NCBI RefSeq assembly: GCF_000711295.1
Contig: NZ_JOMJ01000004.1
Coordinates: forward strand, 124,001-188,000
DNA from: Desulfohalovibrio reitneri
Lineage (GTDB): Bacteria > Desulfobacterota > Desulfovibrionia > Desulfovibrionales > Desulfovibrionaceae
Direction: 5' to 3'
DNA length: 64,000 nt
Each line of letters begins with the position of its first letter. Positions within the stretch are counted from its first letter, which is position 1. The notes beneath the pieces were generated by a model. That model made no database searches. It was given only the letters and a program-made list of their open reading frames with translations, and was not told the origin of the DNA. Of this stretch, positions 38,001-47,536 are shown in pieces. Made by a program: the position numbers and the translations under genes.

Positions 38001-41000
38001 GGTGGCGAGGGCCACGACACCCTGCGCGGCGGCTCCGGCGAGGACGTGCTGGACGGCGGGGCTGGCGACGACCGCGCCTGGGGCGGCACCGGCGGAGACA
38101 CGGTCGAAGGCGGCGCCGGAAATGACCGCCTGTACGGCGAGGAAGGCGACGACCGCCTGCGGGGCGGCGCCGGTGCCGACCGCCTGGAAGGCGGCCAGGG
38201 CGACGACGTGATCGAGGGCGACGGCGGCTCCCGCGCCTTCAACCTGGACGGGGCCACCGGCCAGGGCGAGACCTACGCCGGGCTGGACGATTTCCCGTCC
38301 GACAAGCTGACGGTGAATCTGGGCTACGCCTCCGCGGACGCGCCCCTTCCCTCCCAGACCAACGGCACCACCCTGGTCAGCTACGCCAACCAGGCGCACC
38401 ACAACGCCTTTCTGGTCTTCGCACAGTCCGGCGGGGACTTAAGCGTCTACGTCAACAACCAGCGCCTGGACCTGGGCATCGGCCCGGACAATTTCGAGAC
38501 CCTGTTCGACGGGGAGTTCCACGACCTCTCGGTGTCCTACGACAGCGCCACCGGCGAGGTGGCGGCCACCCTGGACGGCGCGGAGATCGGCTCCGGGGTG
38601 TTCGCCAACCCGCGGGCCATCGCCTCCGGCGGAACCCTTACGCTGGGCCAGGAGCAAGACACGGTGGGCGGGCGCTTCGAACCGCGCCAGGAGTTCTCCG
38701 GCGAAATCTCCCGGCTGGAGCTGCTGGACGGCGAGGGCAGCCCCGCCCTGTCCGCGGACTTCGGCCAAGGCGCCGGGGACGACGTGTTGTACGGCGGCTC
38801 CGGCGACGACGTGCTGCGCGGCGGCGGCGGAGACGACGACCTGCACGGCGACGCGGGCGACGACACCATGGTGGGAGGCGCTGGCCGCAACCGCTTCTTC
38901 GGCGGCTCTGGCGACGACACCAGCCTGGGCGGGGCGGAGCAGGACATTGTGCTGGACAAGGGCGGCGACGACATCGCCCGCACCCAGGGCGGCAACGACT
39001 GGGTGCAGACCGGGGCGGGCGACGACTTCATCCACGCCGGAAGCGGCGACGACACCGTGCTGGCCGGGACCGGCGACGACGAGATCCACAGCGGCGAGGG
39101 CGCGGACACCATTTACGGCGACGCACGCTGGAACAACGCGCCGGAGATGGCCGACCCGGACGCCCAGGCGGATGCGGGCGCGGACGCCATCTTCGCCGGA
39201 AGCGGCGACGATATGGTGGTTGCCGGAGGCGGTGACGACACCGTGCACGGCGGCGACGGAGACGACGACCTGCGCGGCAACGCGGGCGACGACACCCTGC
39301 GTGGCGGAAAGGGGTCGGACGCGCTGACCGGCGGCGAGGGCGCGGACACCCTGTTCGGCGGGGGCGGCTCCCTGGAACTGAACCTGGGCGGCGACAGCGG
39401 CCAGCTGCATGCCTACCAGAACGTCGCCCTGCCGCCGGAGGGCTTCACAGCGGAGCTGGGTTTCGCCTCCACCGACGTCCCGGACGCCTCGCAGACCAAC
39501 GGCACCACTCTGCTCAGTTACGCCACCGAGTCGCACCACAACGCCTTCCTGGTATTCGCCCAGTCCGGCGGGGACTTAAGCGTCTACGTCAACAACCAGC
39601 GCCTGGACCTGGGCATCGGCCGTGACAATTTCGAGACCCTCTTCGACGGGGAGTTCCACGACCTCTCGGTGTCCTATGACAGCGCCACCGGCGATGTGAC
39701 CGCCTCCCTGGACGGCGCGGAGATCGGCTCCGGCTCGGTCGCTTCCGGCGAGATCGCTTCCGGCGGCACCCTCATGCTGGGGCAGGAGCAGGACCGGGTG
39801 GACGGCGGCTTCGAGCGGCGCCAGGAGTTCTCCGGCGAGATCGAGCGGGTGGACATCGTGGGTCCGGACGGGGAGGTCCTCTCCGAGGGCTTCAGCGATT
39901 CCACGGGCGAGGACGTGGCCGTGTTCGAGGGGGATTTCGCGGACTACGACGTCAGCCTCGGCCAGGACGGTGTGGTCACAGTGACGGAGACGGCCAACCC
40001 CGGCAACACGGACGAACTGCACCAGATTGAGAAACTGCGCTTTGCCGACGGCGACCGCAAGGTGGCAGACCTCTTCGACCAGGACGGCGTCTTCGAGGTG
40101 GGGCACGGCGACGGGAATCTGGCCATCGATGCCTTTGACGGTGTGGGGCACGGCGGCGTGGGCGATTCCTCCAACCAGACAATCCGCTTCAGCGGCGAGG
40201 GGCTCACCCCGGAGAACATGCTGCTGCGGGCAGACGGCGGAGACACGGTCATCACCTTCGAGGGGGTGGACGACGTCTCGGTGCGGCTGACAGGGTTCGA
40301 CTTCCACCAGCTGGACAACCTGCCCAACGGCAAGGTGAACATCGTCTTCGACGACGGCCGGGTGGCCGATTCCTATGACGTGTTCAACAGCTTTGAGGGC
40401 ACAGGCCGCTCCTCGGTATTCAACTCCGACACCGTGACCTTCCTTGGCGAGGGAGACAACGATGTCGCCGGGCGCGACGGCTCGGACGACGTGATCAACG
40501 CCATGGGAGGCGACGACCGGGTGCGCGGGCTCTCCGGCGACGACCTCCTGCGGGGGCAGGGGGGCGGCGATGATCTCCTGGGCGGCACGGGCGACGATAC
40601 GCTCAAGGGTGGGGAGGGCGACGACCTGCTCACCGGCGGCCAGGGCGACGATATTCTGGAAGGCGGCGCGGGCACGGACCGGGCGGTGTTCAGTGGCCGC
40701 CAGGACCAGTACGAGATTGTCGAGCACGACGACGGCAGCCTTTCGGTCCGCGACCTGCGGGGGGACGGCGACGGCGAGGACACCCTGCGCGGGGTGGAGG
40801 AGCTGGAGTTCGCCGACGGCCGGTTTGACGCGTTCGGGGCGGGCGGCGGACAGGCTCTTTTCGAGGCGCGGGGGCAAGCCGCCCAGGGCTGGACGGGGCA
40901 GCAGTCCCGGGGGAAGGCGGCCGGGAGGATTGGACCGACCAGTCCGGCTCCGTCCAGAAGGATATTCCCGGAGGCGACAGCGGCGGTCAGGAACACGGCC

Positions 41001-41062
41001 CCGGGGACGAACTGTTCGACATGCCCGGCGCCGACGGTGTTGACGAGGCGATTTCCTTTTGA
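35076..41062 (+). CDS. Giant RTX (hemolysin-type calcium-binding repeat) protein, type I secretion substrate
   Basis: About 1995 residues, no signal peptide. Order: acidic low-complexity N-terminus (1-205); beta domain A (about 206-330); a long RTX array of GGxGxDxLx nonapeptides; a LamG-like beta domain (about 1051-1232); more RTX; a second LamG-like domain (about 1432-1610); beta domain B (about 1671-1802), a second copy of A; a final RTX block. RTX repeats bind Ca2+ outside the cell and fold the protein after export. The frame open from 35076 runs past the true end into the next gene. The natural C-terminus, acidic and ending DELFDMPGADGVDEAISF at TGA 41060, lies in another frame, implying one missing base between about 40860 and 40915. 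The stop overlaps the exporter ATG (TGATG). An adhesin or biofilm role is likely. Confidence 0.88.
38424..38596 (+). repeat. Long direct repeat inside the RTX gene, copy 1
   Basis: These 173 bases encode the core of the first LamG-like domain (SGGDLSVYVNNQRLDLGIG onward). They recur at the same length at 39561-39733 with about 95% identity by eye, including silent sites. Confidence 0.85.
39561..39733 (+). repeat. Long direct repeat inside the RTX gene, copy 2
   Basis: This is the second copy of the 173-base element, in the second LamG-like domain, 1137 bases downstream of the first. Differences are few and cluster in the last third. Near identity at DNA level points to recent duplication or gene conversion, and it could also confuse short-read assembly. 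Confidence 0.85.
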
Positions 41063-42810
41063 TGAAGCGGGCAGCCCGGTTCCGCGACGGCGACCATATG
41101 CGATTCGAAACACTTCTCAGACGCTCAAAGGGGCCGCGCGGCCTGCTGTCCCTGCCCGGCGGGAAAGGCATCCAGGCGGACCTGCTGGCCGCCTCCCTGG
41201 TCATCAACCTGCTGGCGCTGGCCCTGCCCATCGCCTTCATGCAGGTCTACGACCGCATCATCGCCACTGGCAGCACCAATACCCTGGTCTGGATCACGGT
41301 GGGCTTCGCTGTGGCCCTCGGCATCGAGCTGTGTCTGCGCATGTGCCGTTCCACCATCACCGCCTGGATGGGCTCGCGCTTCTCGCACAAGGCCTCGGTG
41401 GCGGCTGTGGACAAGCTGCTGCGGGCCAGGCTGGACCAGGTGGAGAACGCCAGCGTCATTTCCCACATGGACCGGGTGGGGGCCATCACCAGCCTGAAGA
41501 ACTTCTTCTCCGGCCAGCCGCTGCAGCTTTTGCTGGACGTGCCTTTCGCCAGCATCTTCCTGGCGGCCATCTGGTACCTGGGCGGAGAGACGGTCTACGC
41601 CCCCCTGGCGGTCATCGCGGTGTATCTGGTGCTGGCGCGGCTGGCCCGGCTGGCCTACGGGGCCAGGCGCCGCCGCCGCAACCGCATCGCGGACAGGGCC
41701 TCCAACTTTCTGCTGGAGGTCTTTTCCGGCATCCACACCGTCAAGGCCCTCACGGTGGAGGAGCAGATGCTGCGCCGCAACGAGCGCCTGCAGGCCGAGG
41801 CCGCCCTGAGCGACGTGCGGCTGGCCCAGGTGGCCAACCTGCCGGCCAATCTGGGGGCCGCCTTCTCGCAGGTCTGCCTTTTCGCCACCCTGCTGGCGGG
41901 CGGCTACTTCGTCATGCGGGGCAGCCTGACCGTGGGCAGCCTGGGCGCCTGCCTCATCCTCTCCACCCGCGCTTTCGCCCCTTTCCAGGGGCTGGGCACA
42001 CAGTGGATTCAGGCCGTGGACCGCGATCTGGACCGGGACAAGCTGACCGAACTGGCCGCGCTGGAGGACGACCCGGCCGGGGGCGGAGACGTCCTGCCCG
42101 CGGACTCCCCCGGCGAGATGCGGGTGGAGGGGCTGGCCTACACCCCGCCCGGCGAGGAGGCCGAGGTGGTCCGCGAGGTGAACCTGCGCGTGGCTCCGGG
42201 CGAGTTCGCCTACATCCACCTGGAGGACGGCGGCGCGGCGGCCAGTTTCTTCTCCCTGCTGTGCGGGGTGCTGCCCCCGTCCAAGGGGCGGGTGCTGGTG
42301 GACGGGCTGGACCTGGCCGGACTGGATAAGGCCTCCACCCGCAGACAGGTGGCCTACGTGGGGCAGGGCTGCCGTCTTTTGCGGGGCACCGTGCTTGAGA
42401 ACATCACCCGCTTCGATCCCAAGGCGGTGGACCAGGCCCTGGCCTCGGCCGAGCTTCTGGGATTGCGCGAGGCCCTGGGCGACCTGCCCGAGGGCTACAA
42501 CACCCGCGTGGGCGACAGGAACGGGGCCTCCATTTCACCAGGGCCGGTGCAGCGCATCTGCCTGGCCAGGGCCCTGTGCCACCGGCCACGCGTGCTTCTT
42601 TTGGACCAGGTGGACGTGTCCATGGACGCGGCCTCCAGGTCGGTGCTCTACGACCTGCTGCTCTATCTGCGCGGGCACATGACCGTGCTCATGTGCGGCC
42701 GCAACCCTCGCCTGCTGGACGTGGCCGACTCCATTCACGTGCTGCGCCGGGGCGGCCTGCACCAGGCCAATACAGAGGAGATATCGTGGCTGAAAAAGCG
42801 CTTCGCATAG
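41062..42810 (+). CDS. Type I secretion ABC permease/ATPase half with inactive nucleotide-binding domain
   Basis: A 582-residue ABC exporter half without a C39-type N-domain. Six membrane segments (about 45-330; ADLLAASLVINLLALALPIAFMQVYDRII is typical of type I secretion ABCs) precede an NBD from about 355. The NBD is strikingly degenerate: the Walker A stretch reads HLEDGGAAASFFSLLCG with no GKS/T; the signature is ISPGPVQ rather than LSGGQ; Walker B ends LLLDQ instead of DE; the switch His is lost (LMCGRN). Only the Q-loop (YVGQGC) looks normal. ATG 41062 overlaps the RTX stop; ATG 41098 is an alternative. It probably pairs with the second ABC at 43307 as the non-catalytic subunit. Confidence 0.88.
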   Translation: MKRAARFRDGDHMRFETLLRRSKGPRGLLSLPGGKGIQADLLAASLVINLLALALPIAFMQVYDRIIATGSTNTLVWITVGFAVALGIELCLRMCRSTITAWMGSRFSHKASVAAVDKLLRARLDQVENASVISHMDRVGAITSLKNFFSGQPLQLLLDVPFASIFLAAIWYLGGETVYAPLAVIAVYLVLARLARLAYGARRRRRNRIADRASNFLLEVFSGIHTVKALTVEEQMLRRNERLQAEAALSDVRLAQVANLPANLGAAFSQVCLFATLLAGGYFVMRGSLTVGSLGACLILSTRAFAPFQGLGTQWIQAVDRDLDRDKLTELAALEDDPAGGGDVLPADSPGEMRVEGLAYTPPGEEAEVVREVNLRVAPGEFAYIHLEDGGAAASFFSLLCGVLPPSKGRVLVDGLDLAGLDKASTRRQVAYVGQGCRLLRGTVLENITRFDPKAVDQALASAELLGLREALGDLPEGYNTRVGDRNGASISPGPVQRICLARALCHRPRVLLLDQVDVSMDAASRSVLYDLLLYLRGHMTVLMCGRNPRLLDVADSIHVLRRGGLHQANTEEISWLKKRFA

Positions 42811-43310
42811 TCTCCATCGATACGGGCAGCTTCCGCCGCTGGGCGGTGGAGACGGCCCGCATCCTGGGCGACGTGGAGTTTCTCATGCCAGCCACCGGCG
42901 TTGCCGAGCTGGATCGCGACCATCGCGGGTTCGTGCGGGCGGTGCTGGACATGGAGGCGGACTTCGACGGCGGGGAGGGCTCGGGCAAGGAGGCTGTGGA
43001 CCGCTTCGCCGATGCCCTGGACAAACTGGCGCGGCAGGCCGGGGAGCACTTCACCCGCGAGGAGGCCCTGCTGTCCGCCGCAGGGTCGCCCAAGCTGGCC
43101 GCGCACGCGCGCGAGCATCAGGAGTTTATGGACACCCTGCACCGCCAGGCGGAGCTTTTCCGCAACGGCCGCCTCAACGTGGCCAGGCGGCTGCGCGGCC
43201 GCTTGCTGTCATGGTGGGTGGATCACGCCGCCCGCGTCGCGGCTGAGGATTTCTCCGCCGCCGGGAGCGAGGCGCGCCCTGCCGTGGGGGCTCAAGGAGC
43301 GCGGCCATGA
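42786..43310 (+). CDS. Bacteriohemerythrin-like protein within the secretion operon
   Basis: A 174-residue protein from GTG 42786 with GAGGAG 8 bases upstream. After about 35 extra residues it follows the hemerythrin pattern: H46 (ELDRDH), H88-x3-E92 (HFTRE), H107-x3-H111 (HAREH), and H147 (WWVDH). The usual Asp five residues after the last His is Ala; acidic residues sit at 154 and 155, so the diiron site may be altered. Hemerythrins bind O2 reversibly or act in O2/iron sensing. It overlaps the upstream ABC gene by 25 bases and the downstream ABC gene by 4, so all are made together. I know of no established role in type I secretion. Confidence 0.8.
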   Translation: MAEKALRIVSIDTGSFRRWAVETARILGDVEFLMPATGVAELDRDHRGFVRAVLDMEADFDGGEGSGKEAVDRFADALDKLARQAGEHFTREEALLSAAGSPKLAAHAREHQEFMDTLHRQAELFRNGRLNVARRLRGRLLSWWVDHAARVAAEDFSAAGSEARPAVGAQGARP

Positions 43311-45433
43311 CCGTGCCCGCCGCCTCCCCGCGCGAGCATCCGCCCGCGCTGCCGGGCCGCGACACGGACCTGGCCGCCTGCCTGCTGCCGCTGCTGGACG
43401 GCCTGGACTGGCATGGCGACTCCTTCAGCCTGCTGGAGGCCATCCCCCACCTGCGCGATGTGGAGTCGGTGCATGAGTTCGTCCTGGCCATGGCCAACCT
43501 GGGGTACGCCTGCCGCAGCCGCGCCACCTCCCTGGCGCGGCTGGAGGAGCGGGATCTGCCATGCCTCTTCGTGGACGGTTCGAGCCGCCCCCTGGTGCCC
43601 CTGGAGCATGACGAGGGCGGACTGCTCTGTTTCGACGGGCGGACCCGGACTTTCGAGACCGTTTCCCTCAGGGGGCGGCGCGGCAGGGTCTATGTATTCG
43701 AGCCCCTGCACGAGGAGGATTCGCCGCAGGCCCCGCAGACCAAATGGCTGCAGCGGGTCATGGGCCGCTTCCGCCGTCCGCTGGGCTTCGTGCTGGTACT
43801 GTCGCTTTTGCTCAGCCTGCTCACGCTGCTGACACCCTTCTTCATCATGCTCATCTTCGACCAGGTCCTGGCCACGGACAACCCGCGCACCCTGGCCTAC
43901 GTGACCATCGGGGTGGGCATATTCATCGCCAGCGGCCTGGGGCTGCGGCTGGTTCGGGCCAGTCTGCTCTCCTTCGTGGGCGGCAGGTTGGGCAACATCA
44001 TCGGCAACGAGGCGGTGCGCCGCATCTTCCTCCTGCCGCCGTCCATGACCCGCTCAGCCTCCATCAGCTCACAGATCAACCGCATGCGGGAGTTCGAGTC
44101 CATCCGCGACTTCGTCACCGGGCCGGGCTTCGCCGCCCTGGTGGAGTTGCCCGGGGTGGTCATCCTGCTGCTGGGGCTGTTCCTCCTCGGCGGTTCCCTG
44201 GCCCTTGTGCCGGTGGCGGCCATCGCCGTTTTCGCGGTGCTGGCCGGCTCCCTGCACCCCCTGGTCAACCGGGCCTTGGAGCGGGCCAGCGCGGCCCACT
44301 CCAAGCGCAGCGAGCTCTTGCTGGAGATCGTCTCCAAGATGCGGACCATCCGCCAGATGGGCTGCGAGGACGTCTGTCTGGAACGGTTCCGCGCCCGCTC
44401 GGCCGAGGCCGCTCTGGCCTCCTACCGCGCCACGCAGTACATGAACCTCGTGACCACCCTGGCCCACGGCGTGATCATGGGCGCGGGCATGGCCACCCTG
44501 GCCTTCGGGGTGCTGGGCGTTTTGGCCGGGGACGTGACCACCGGCGCCATGCTGGCGGCCATGATCCTGGTCTGGAGGGTACTGGCTCCCATCCGCTCCA
44601 TCTTCGGCGTGATGATGCAGGCCAGAAAGGCCACCAACTCCGTGGGGCACGTCAACCGGCTCATGGAAATGGAACTGGAGCAGCGCAGCGGGCCGGACTC
44701 CCATCACCACAAGCCGGTGCGGGGCGAAATCGAGTTTTCCCAGGTGTCTGTACGTTCCAGGCAGGGAGAGGCCCCGGAACTGCTGGGCGTGAGCTTTGCC
44801 CTGCCGGCCGGGCGCATGCTGGCGGTCATCGGCCACGACGGTTCGGGCAAGAGCGCGCTCATGCAGAGCATTCTGGGCATGATACGGCCTCAGGCCGGCC
44901 GCATCAGCCTGGACGGCCTGCCCCTCATGCAGAATTCGCCGCTGCTGCTGCGGCGGTCCATCGGCTACGCCCCGCAGGAGCCGGACGTTTTTTACGGCAC
45001 CATCGGGCAGAACATGCGCATGGCCTTCCCCGCGGCCACCCCGGAGGAGATCGAGACCGCCCTGCGGCGGGCGGGCGTGCTGGAGGAAGCGCGGGCGCTC
45101 CCCGAAGGCATGGACACCCGGCTGGGCGACCACAAAAGCGCCCGCCTGCCCGCCACCACCCTGCACAAGCTGAACTTGGCCCGGGCGTTGCTCAAGCCCG
45201 CCACGGTATTCCTCATCGACGAGACCCTCGACCGGCTGGACATGGAGGGCAGGCAGCGGGCCTTCGAGGCGCTGCGGGAGAAGCGGGGGCGGGCCTCCGT
45301 GGTCCTGGCCACCAACGACAAGAGCATCGCCAGGCGGGCCGACCTGGTGCTGCGGCTGGAGCGGGGCCGGGTGGCCGCCTTCGGCTCGCCCAATCAGGTC
45401 CTTGGCCTCACGTCCGAAAACATCGCGGGATAG
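43307..45433 (+). CDS. Type I secretion ABC permease/ATPase half with C39-like N-domain
   Basis: 708 residues. Residues 1-135 resemble a C39-like domain without a convincing catalytic Cys-His pair, as in RTX exporters where it binds substrate. Six membrane segments follow (about 150-440), then an NBD with intact Walker A GHDGSGKSAL (about 508-517), Q-loop YAPQEPD and Walker B LIDETLDRLD. The signature is unusual (LPATTLHKLNLARAL) and the switch His is replaced (LATNDKSI). Only this half seems able to bind ATP. It overlaps the hemerythrin gene by 4 bases and is 3 bases from the adaptor gene. Confidence 0.9.
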   Translation: MTVPAASPREHPPALPGRDTDLAACLLPLLDGLDWHGDSFSLLEAIPHLRDVESVHEFVLAMANLGYACRSRATSLARLEERDLPCLFVDGSSRPLVPLEHDEGGLLCFDGRTRTFETVSLRGRRGRVYVFEPLHEEDSPQAPQTKWLQRVMGRFRRPLGFVLVLSLLLSLLTLLTPFFIMLIFDQVLATDNPRTLAYVTIGVGIFIASGLGLRLVRASLLSFVGGRLGNIIGNEAVRRIFLLPPSMTRSASISSQINRMREFESIRDFVTGPGFAALVELPGVVILLLGLFLLGGSLALVPVAAIAVFAVLAGSLHPLVNRALERASAAHSKRSELLLEIVSKMRTIRQMGCEDVCLERFRARSAEAALASYRATQYMNLVTTLAHGVIMGAGMATLAFGVLGVLAGDVTTGAMLAAMILVWRVLAPIRSIFGVMMQARKATNSVGHVNRLMEMELEQRSGPDSHHHKPVRGEIEFSQVSVRSRQGEAPELLGVSFALPAGRMLAVIGHDGSGKSALMQSILGMIRPQAGRISLDGLPLMQNSPLLLRRSIGYAPQEPDVFYGTIGQNMRMAFPAATPEEIETALRRAGVLEEARALPEGMDTRLGDHKSARLPATTLHKLNLARALLKPATVFLIDETLDRLDMEGRQRAFEALREKRGRASVVLATNDKSIARRADLVLRLERGRVAAFGSPNQVLGLTSENIAG

Positions 45434-45436
45434 ATC

Positions 45437-46759
45437 ATGGCACTGAAAAAACGCAACGCCGACCCCCTCTCCTCATCCCCTTCCATCGTGCTGGAGGAAA
45501 CCGGCGTGCCCAGGCTGGTGCGGCTGGTAATCTTCGTGCTGACCCTGGTGGTCATGGCGTTCATCGGCTGGGCCTCGGAAACCAGGCTGGACGAGGTGGC
45601 CCACGCCTATGGCGAGATAACACCCCGTGGCCACGCCAAGCGCGTGGAGGCTGAGAGCGGCGGGCGCGTGGTGGAGCTTCTGGTCAAGAATGGCCAGCGG
45701 GTGGAGGAGGGCCAGCCCATGCTGGTGCTGGACCGTTTCCAGGCCCGATCCAAGGTGCGGCAGCTCAAGGACCGCCGGGCCGCCCTGCGGGCCAAGCGGG
45801 CCAGGCTGGCAGCGCTGGTGGAAGGGAGCCAGCCGGATTACGCCTCCCTGGACGGGCAGCACCAGGAACTCGTGGCCGAGCAAAACAGTATCCTGGAACA
45901 GCAGCGGCGGGCGCTGGAGGTGCGGCTGGACATCATCCGCAACCAGATCAACCAGTACGAGGCGGAGCTCAAGGAGTTGCGCGGACTGGAACAGACGGTC
46001 CAGCAGAACTACGACTTGGTGCGCGACGAGTATGAGTCGTACAAGTCCCTGCTGGAGCAGGGCATCGTGGGCAAGAGCGAGTTCGCCAACGTCAAGCGCC
46101 TGTTCCTGCAGGCCCAGCAGGACCTCATCCAGATCCCCACCAAGCGGGTGCAACTCCTGGAAAAGCTGACCGAGCTGAAAAACCGGGTGCAGGTTGTCCG
46201 CTCCGAGACGCTGGAGGGCTGGATGAACGAGCTGTCGGGGGTCAACCAGAATTTGGTGGAACTGGGGCAGAACCTGGCACGGCTGGAACAGGACCTCTCC
46301 CGGCAGCGGCTGCGCGCCCCGGCCTCCGGGCTGGTGCACGCCCTGGCGGTGAACTCCCCGGGCGAGGTGGTGGAGGAGGGCGAGGCCGTTCTGCGCATCG
46401 TGCCGGAGCAGCGGAACCTGCTGGCCGAGACCCGCATCTCCCCGCGCGACGTGGGACACATCACCACGGGACAGGCGGTCAAGGTCAAGGTCTCAACCTT
46501 CGATTACGCCCGCTTCGGCACGGTGCCAGGCACGGTGGAGTCCATCTCCCCCTCGTCGCTTACCGACTCCGAAGGCAATGTCTACTTCCAGGTCGACGTG
46601 CTCCTGGAGAGCGACCACGTGGGCGAAAACCCGGAGGACAACCGGCTGCAGCCGGGCATGTCGGTGCAGGCGGACATCGTCACAGGGGACAAGACTCTCA
46701 TGGAATACCTGCTCAAGCCCATCTACGCCTCGGCCAGGGGGGCCTTCAACGAGCGCTGA
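45437..46759 (+). CDS. Type I secretion periplasmic adaptor, HlyD family
   Basis: The 440-residue protein has a short cytoplasmic N-terminus, one membrane helix (about 28-50, RLVIFVLTLVVMAFIGWAS), then GEITPRGHAKRVEAESGGRVVELLVKNGQRVEEGQPMLVLD, the first lipoyl half. A long coiled coil (about 95-285), the second lipoyl half (RLRAPASGLVHALAVNSPGEVVEEGE) and a beta-barrel follow. It links the ABC exporter to a TolC-type channel. Last gene of the 35076-46759 unit. No TolC gene is in it; the channel gene at 33405 or one elsewhere must serve. Confidence 0.92.
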   Translation: MALKKRNADPLSSSPSIVLEETGVPRLVRLVIFVLTLVVMAFIGWASETRLDEVAHAYGEITPRGHAKRVEAESGGRVVELLVKNGQRVEEGQPMLVLDRFQARSKVRQLKDRRAALRAKRARLAALVEGSQPDYASLDGQHQELVAEQNSILEQQRRALEVRLDIIRNQINQYEAELKELRGLEQTVQQNYDLVRDEYESYKSLLEQGIVGKSEFANVKRLFLQAQQDLIQIPTKRVQLLEKLTELKNRVQVVRSETLEGWMNELSGVNQNLVELGQNLARLEQDLSRQRLRAPASGLVHALAVNSPGEVVEEGEAVLRIVPEQRNLLAETRISPRDVGHITTGQAVKVKVSTFDYARFGTVPGTVESISPSSLTDSEGNVYFQVDVLLESDHVGENPEDNRLQPGMSVQADIVTGDKTLMEYLLKPIYASARGAFNER

Positions 46760-46825
46760 GCCTCCCCCGGCCGGCGCCCCCCGGCGGACAATGGGTGGTT
46801 CCGGCGTCCCCTGGCTGGAAACGGA

Positions 46826-47536
46826 TTATCCGGCGAAACGCCGCTCCACGCGCTCGATGAACGCAGACGCTCCTGGCTCCGCGCCGTCCCGCAGAAGCGG
46901 TGCGGCCAAGCGGAGAAAGGCCTCGGCCACGTCCGGGGCGAACTGGCTTCCAGCCTCCCTTTCCACTTCGTCCAAAGCGGCCCGCACTCCCATGCCCTTG
47001 CGGTAGGGGCGCTGCTGGGTCATGGCCGAGAAGCTGTCCGCCACGGCCAGAACGCGCGCTCCCGCGGGGATGGCCGTACCCGCCAAACCGTGCGGGTAGC
47101 CCCGGCCGTCCCAGCGCTCGTGGTGGTGCAGCACCATATCCGCGATGCCGGTGGAGCCGTTCAGCGAAGTGATGGGGGAAACGATCTGGTGGCCGATGAC
47201 CGGATGGCGGCGGATGGCCGCGAATTCGCCCTCGGTCAGGGGGCCGCGTTTTTGCAGCACGGCGTCGGGCACGCCGATCTTGCCGATGTCGTGCAGGTGC
47301 CCCGCGATATGGATGCACCCGGCCTCCAGCGGCGAAAACCCCATGAACCGGGCCACGGCCTGGGCCAGAACGGCCACCTGGGTGGAATGGAAGTGGGTGC
47401 AGCGGTCCTTGGCGTCGATGGCGTGGCCCATGGCCTCGGCGAATTCATGGATGGATTCGCATACCGGTGAGCAACCGCTCGGCGAACTGGGCGCCAGCAG
47501 GCGGGACAGGAACGGGGAGAGGTCAAATCCGGACAT
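46826..47536 (-). CDS. HD-GYP domain protein (Fur-controlled)
   Basis: A 236-residue HD-GYP domain: HLHDIGKIGVPD (HD motif), HPVIGHQI, HHERWDGRGYPHGL (GYP motif) and ADSFSAMTQQRPYRKG. Such proteins hydrolyse cyclic di-GMP with a metal pair. No receiver or sensor is attached, so activity may be set by expression. The ATG at 47536 has no strong ribosome site; a longer frame to 47845 adds Pro/Ser-rich sequence without domain character, which I judge to be untranslated leader. A Fur-box promoter lies about 340 bases upstream. A metal-dependent HD-domain gene (hdd) is, as I recall, a predicted Fur target in Desulfovibrio. Confidence 0.85.
   Translation of the reverse strand: MSGFDLSPFLSRLLAPSSPSGCSPVCESIHEFAEAMGHAIDAKDRCTHFHSTQVAVLAQAVARFMGFSPLEAGCIHIAGHLHDIGKIGVPDAVLQKRGPLTEGEFAAIRRHPVIGHQIVSPITSLNGSTGIADMVLHHHERWDGRGYPHGLAGTAIPAGARVLAVADSFSAMTQQRPYRKGMGVRAALDEVEREAGSQFAPDVAEAFLRLAAPLLRDGAEPGASAFIERVERRFAG

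Noticed and set aside
41063-42329. Extension of the RTX frame through the exporter gene
   Set aside because: The sequence becomes Arg/Gly/Pro-rich shadow coding and overlaps a well-conserved ABC gene; an alternative C-terminus fits better.
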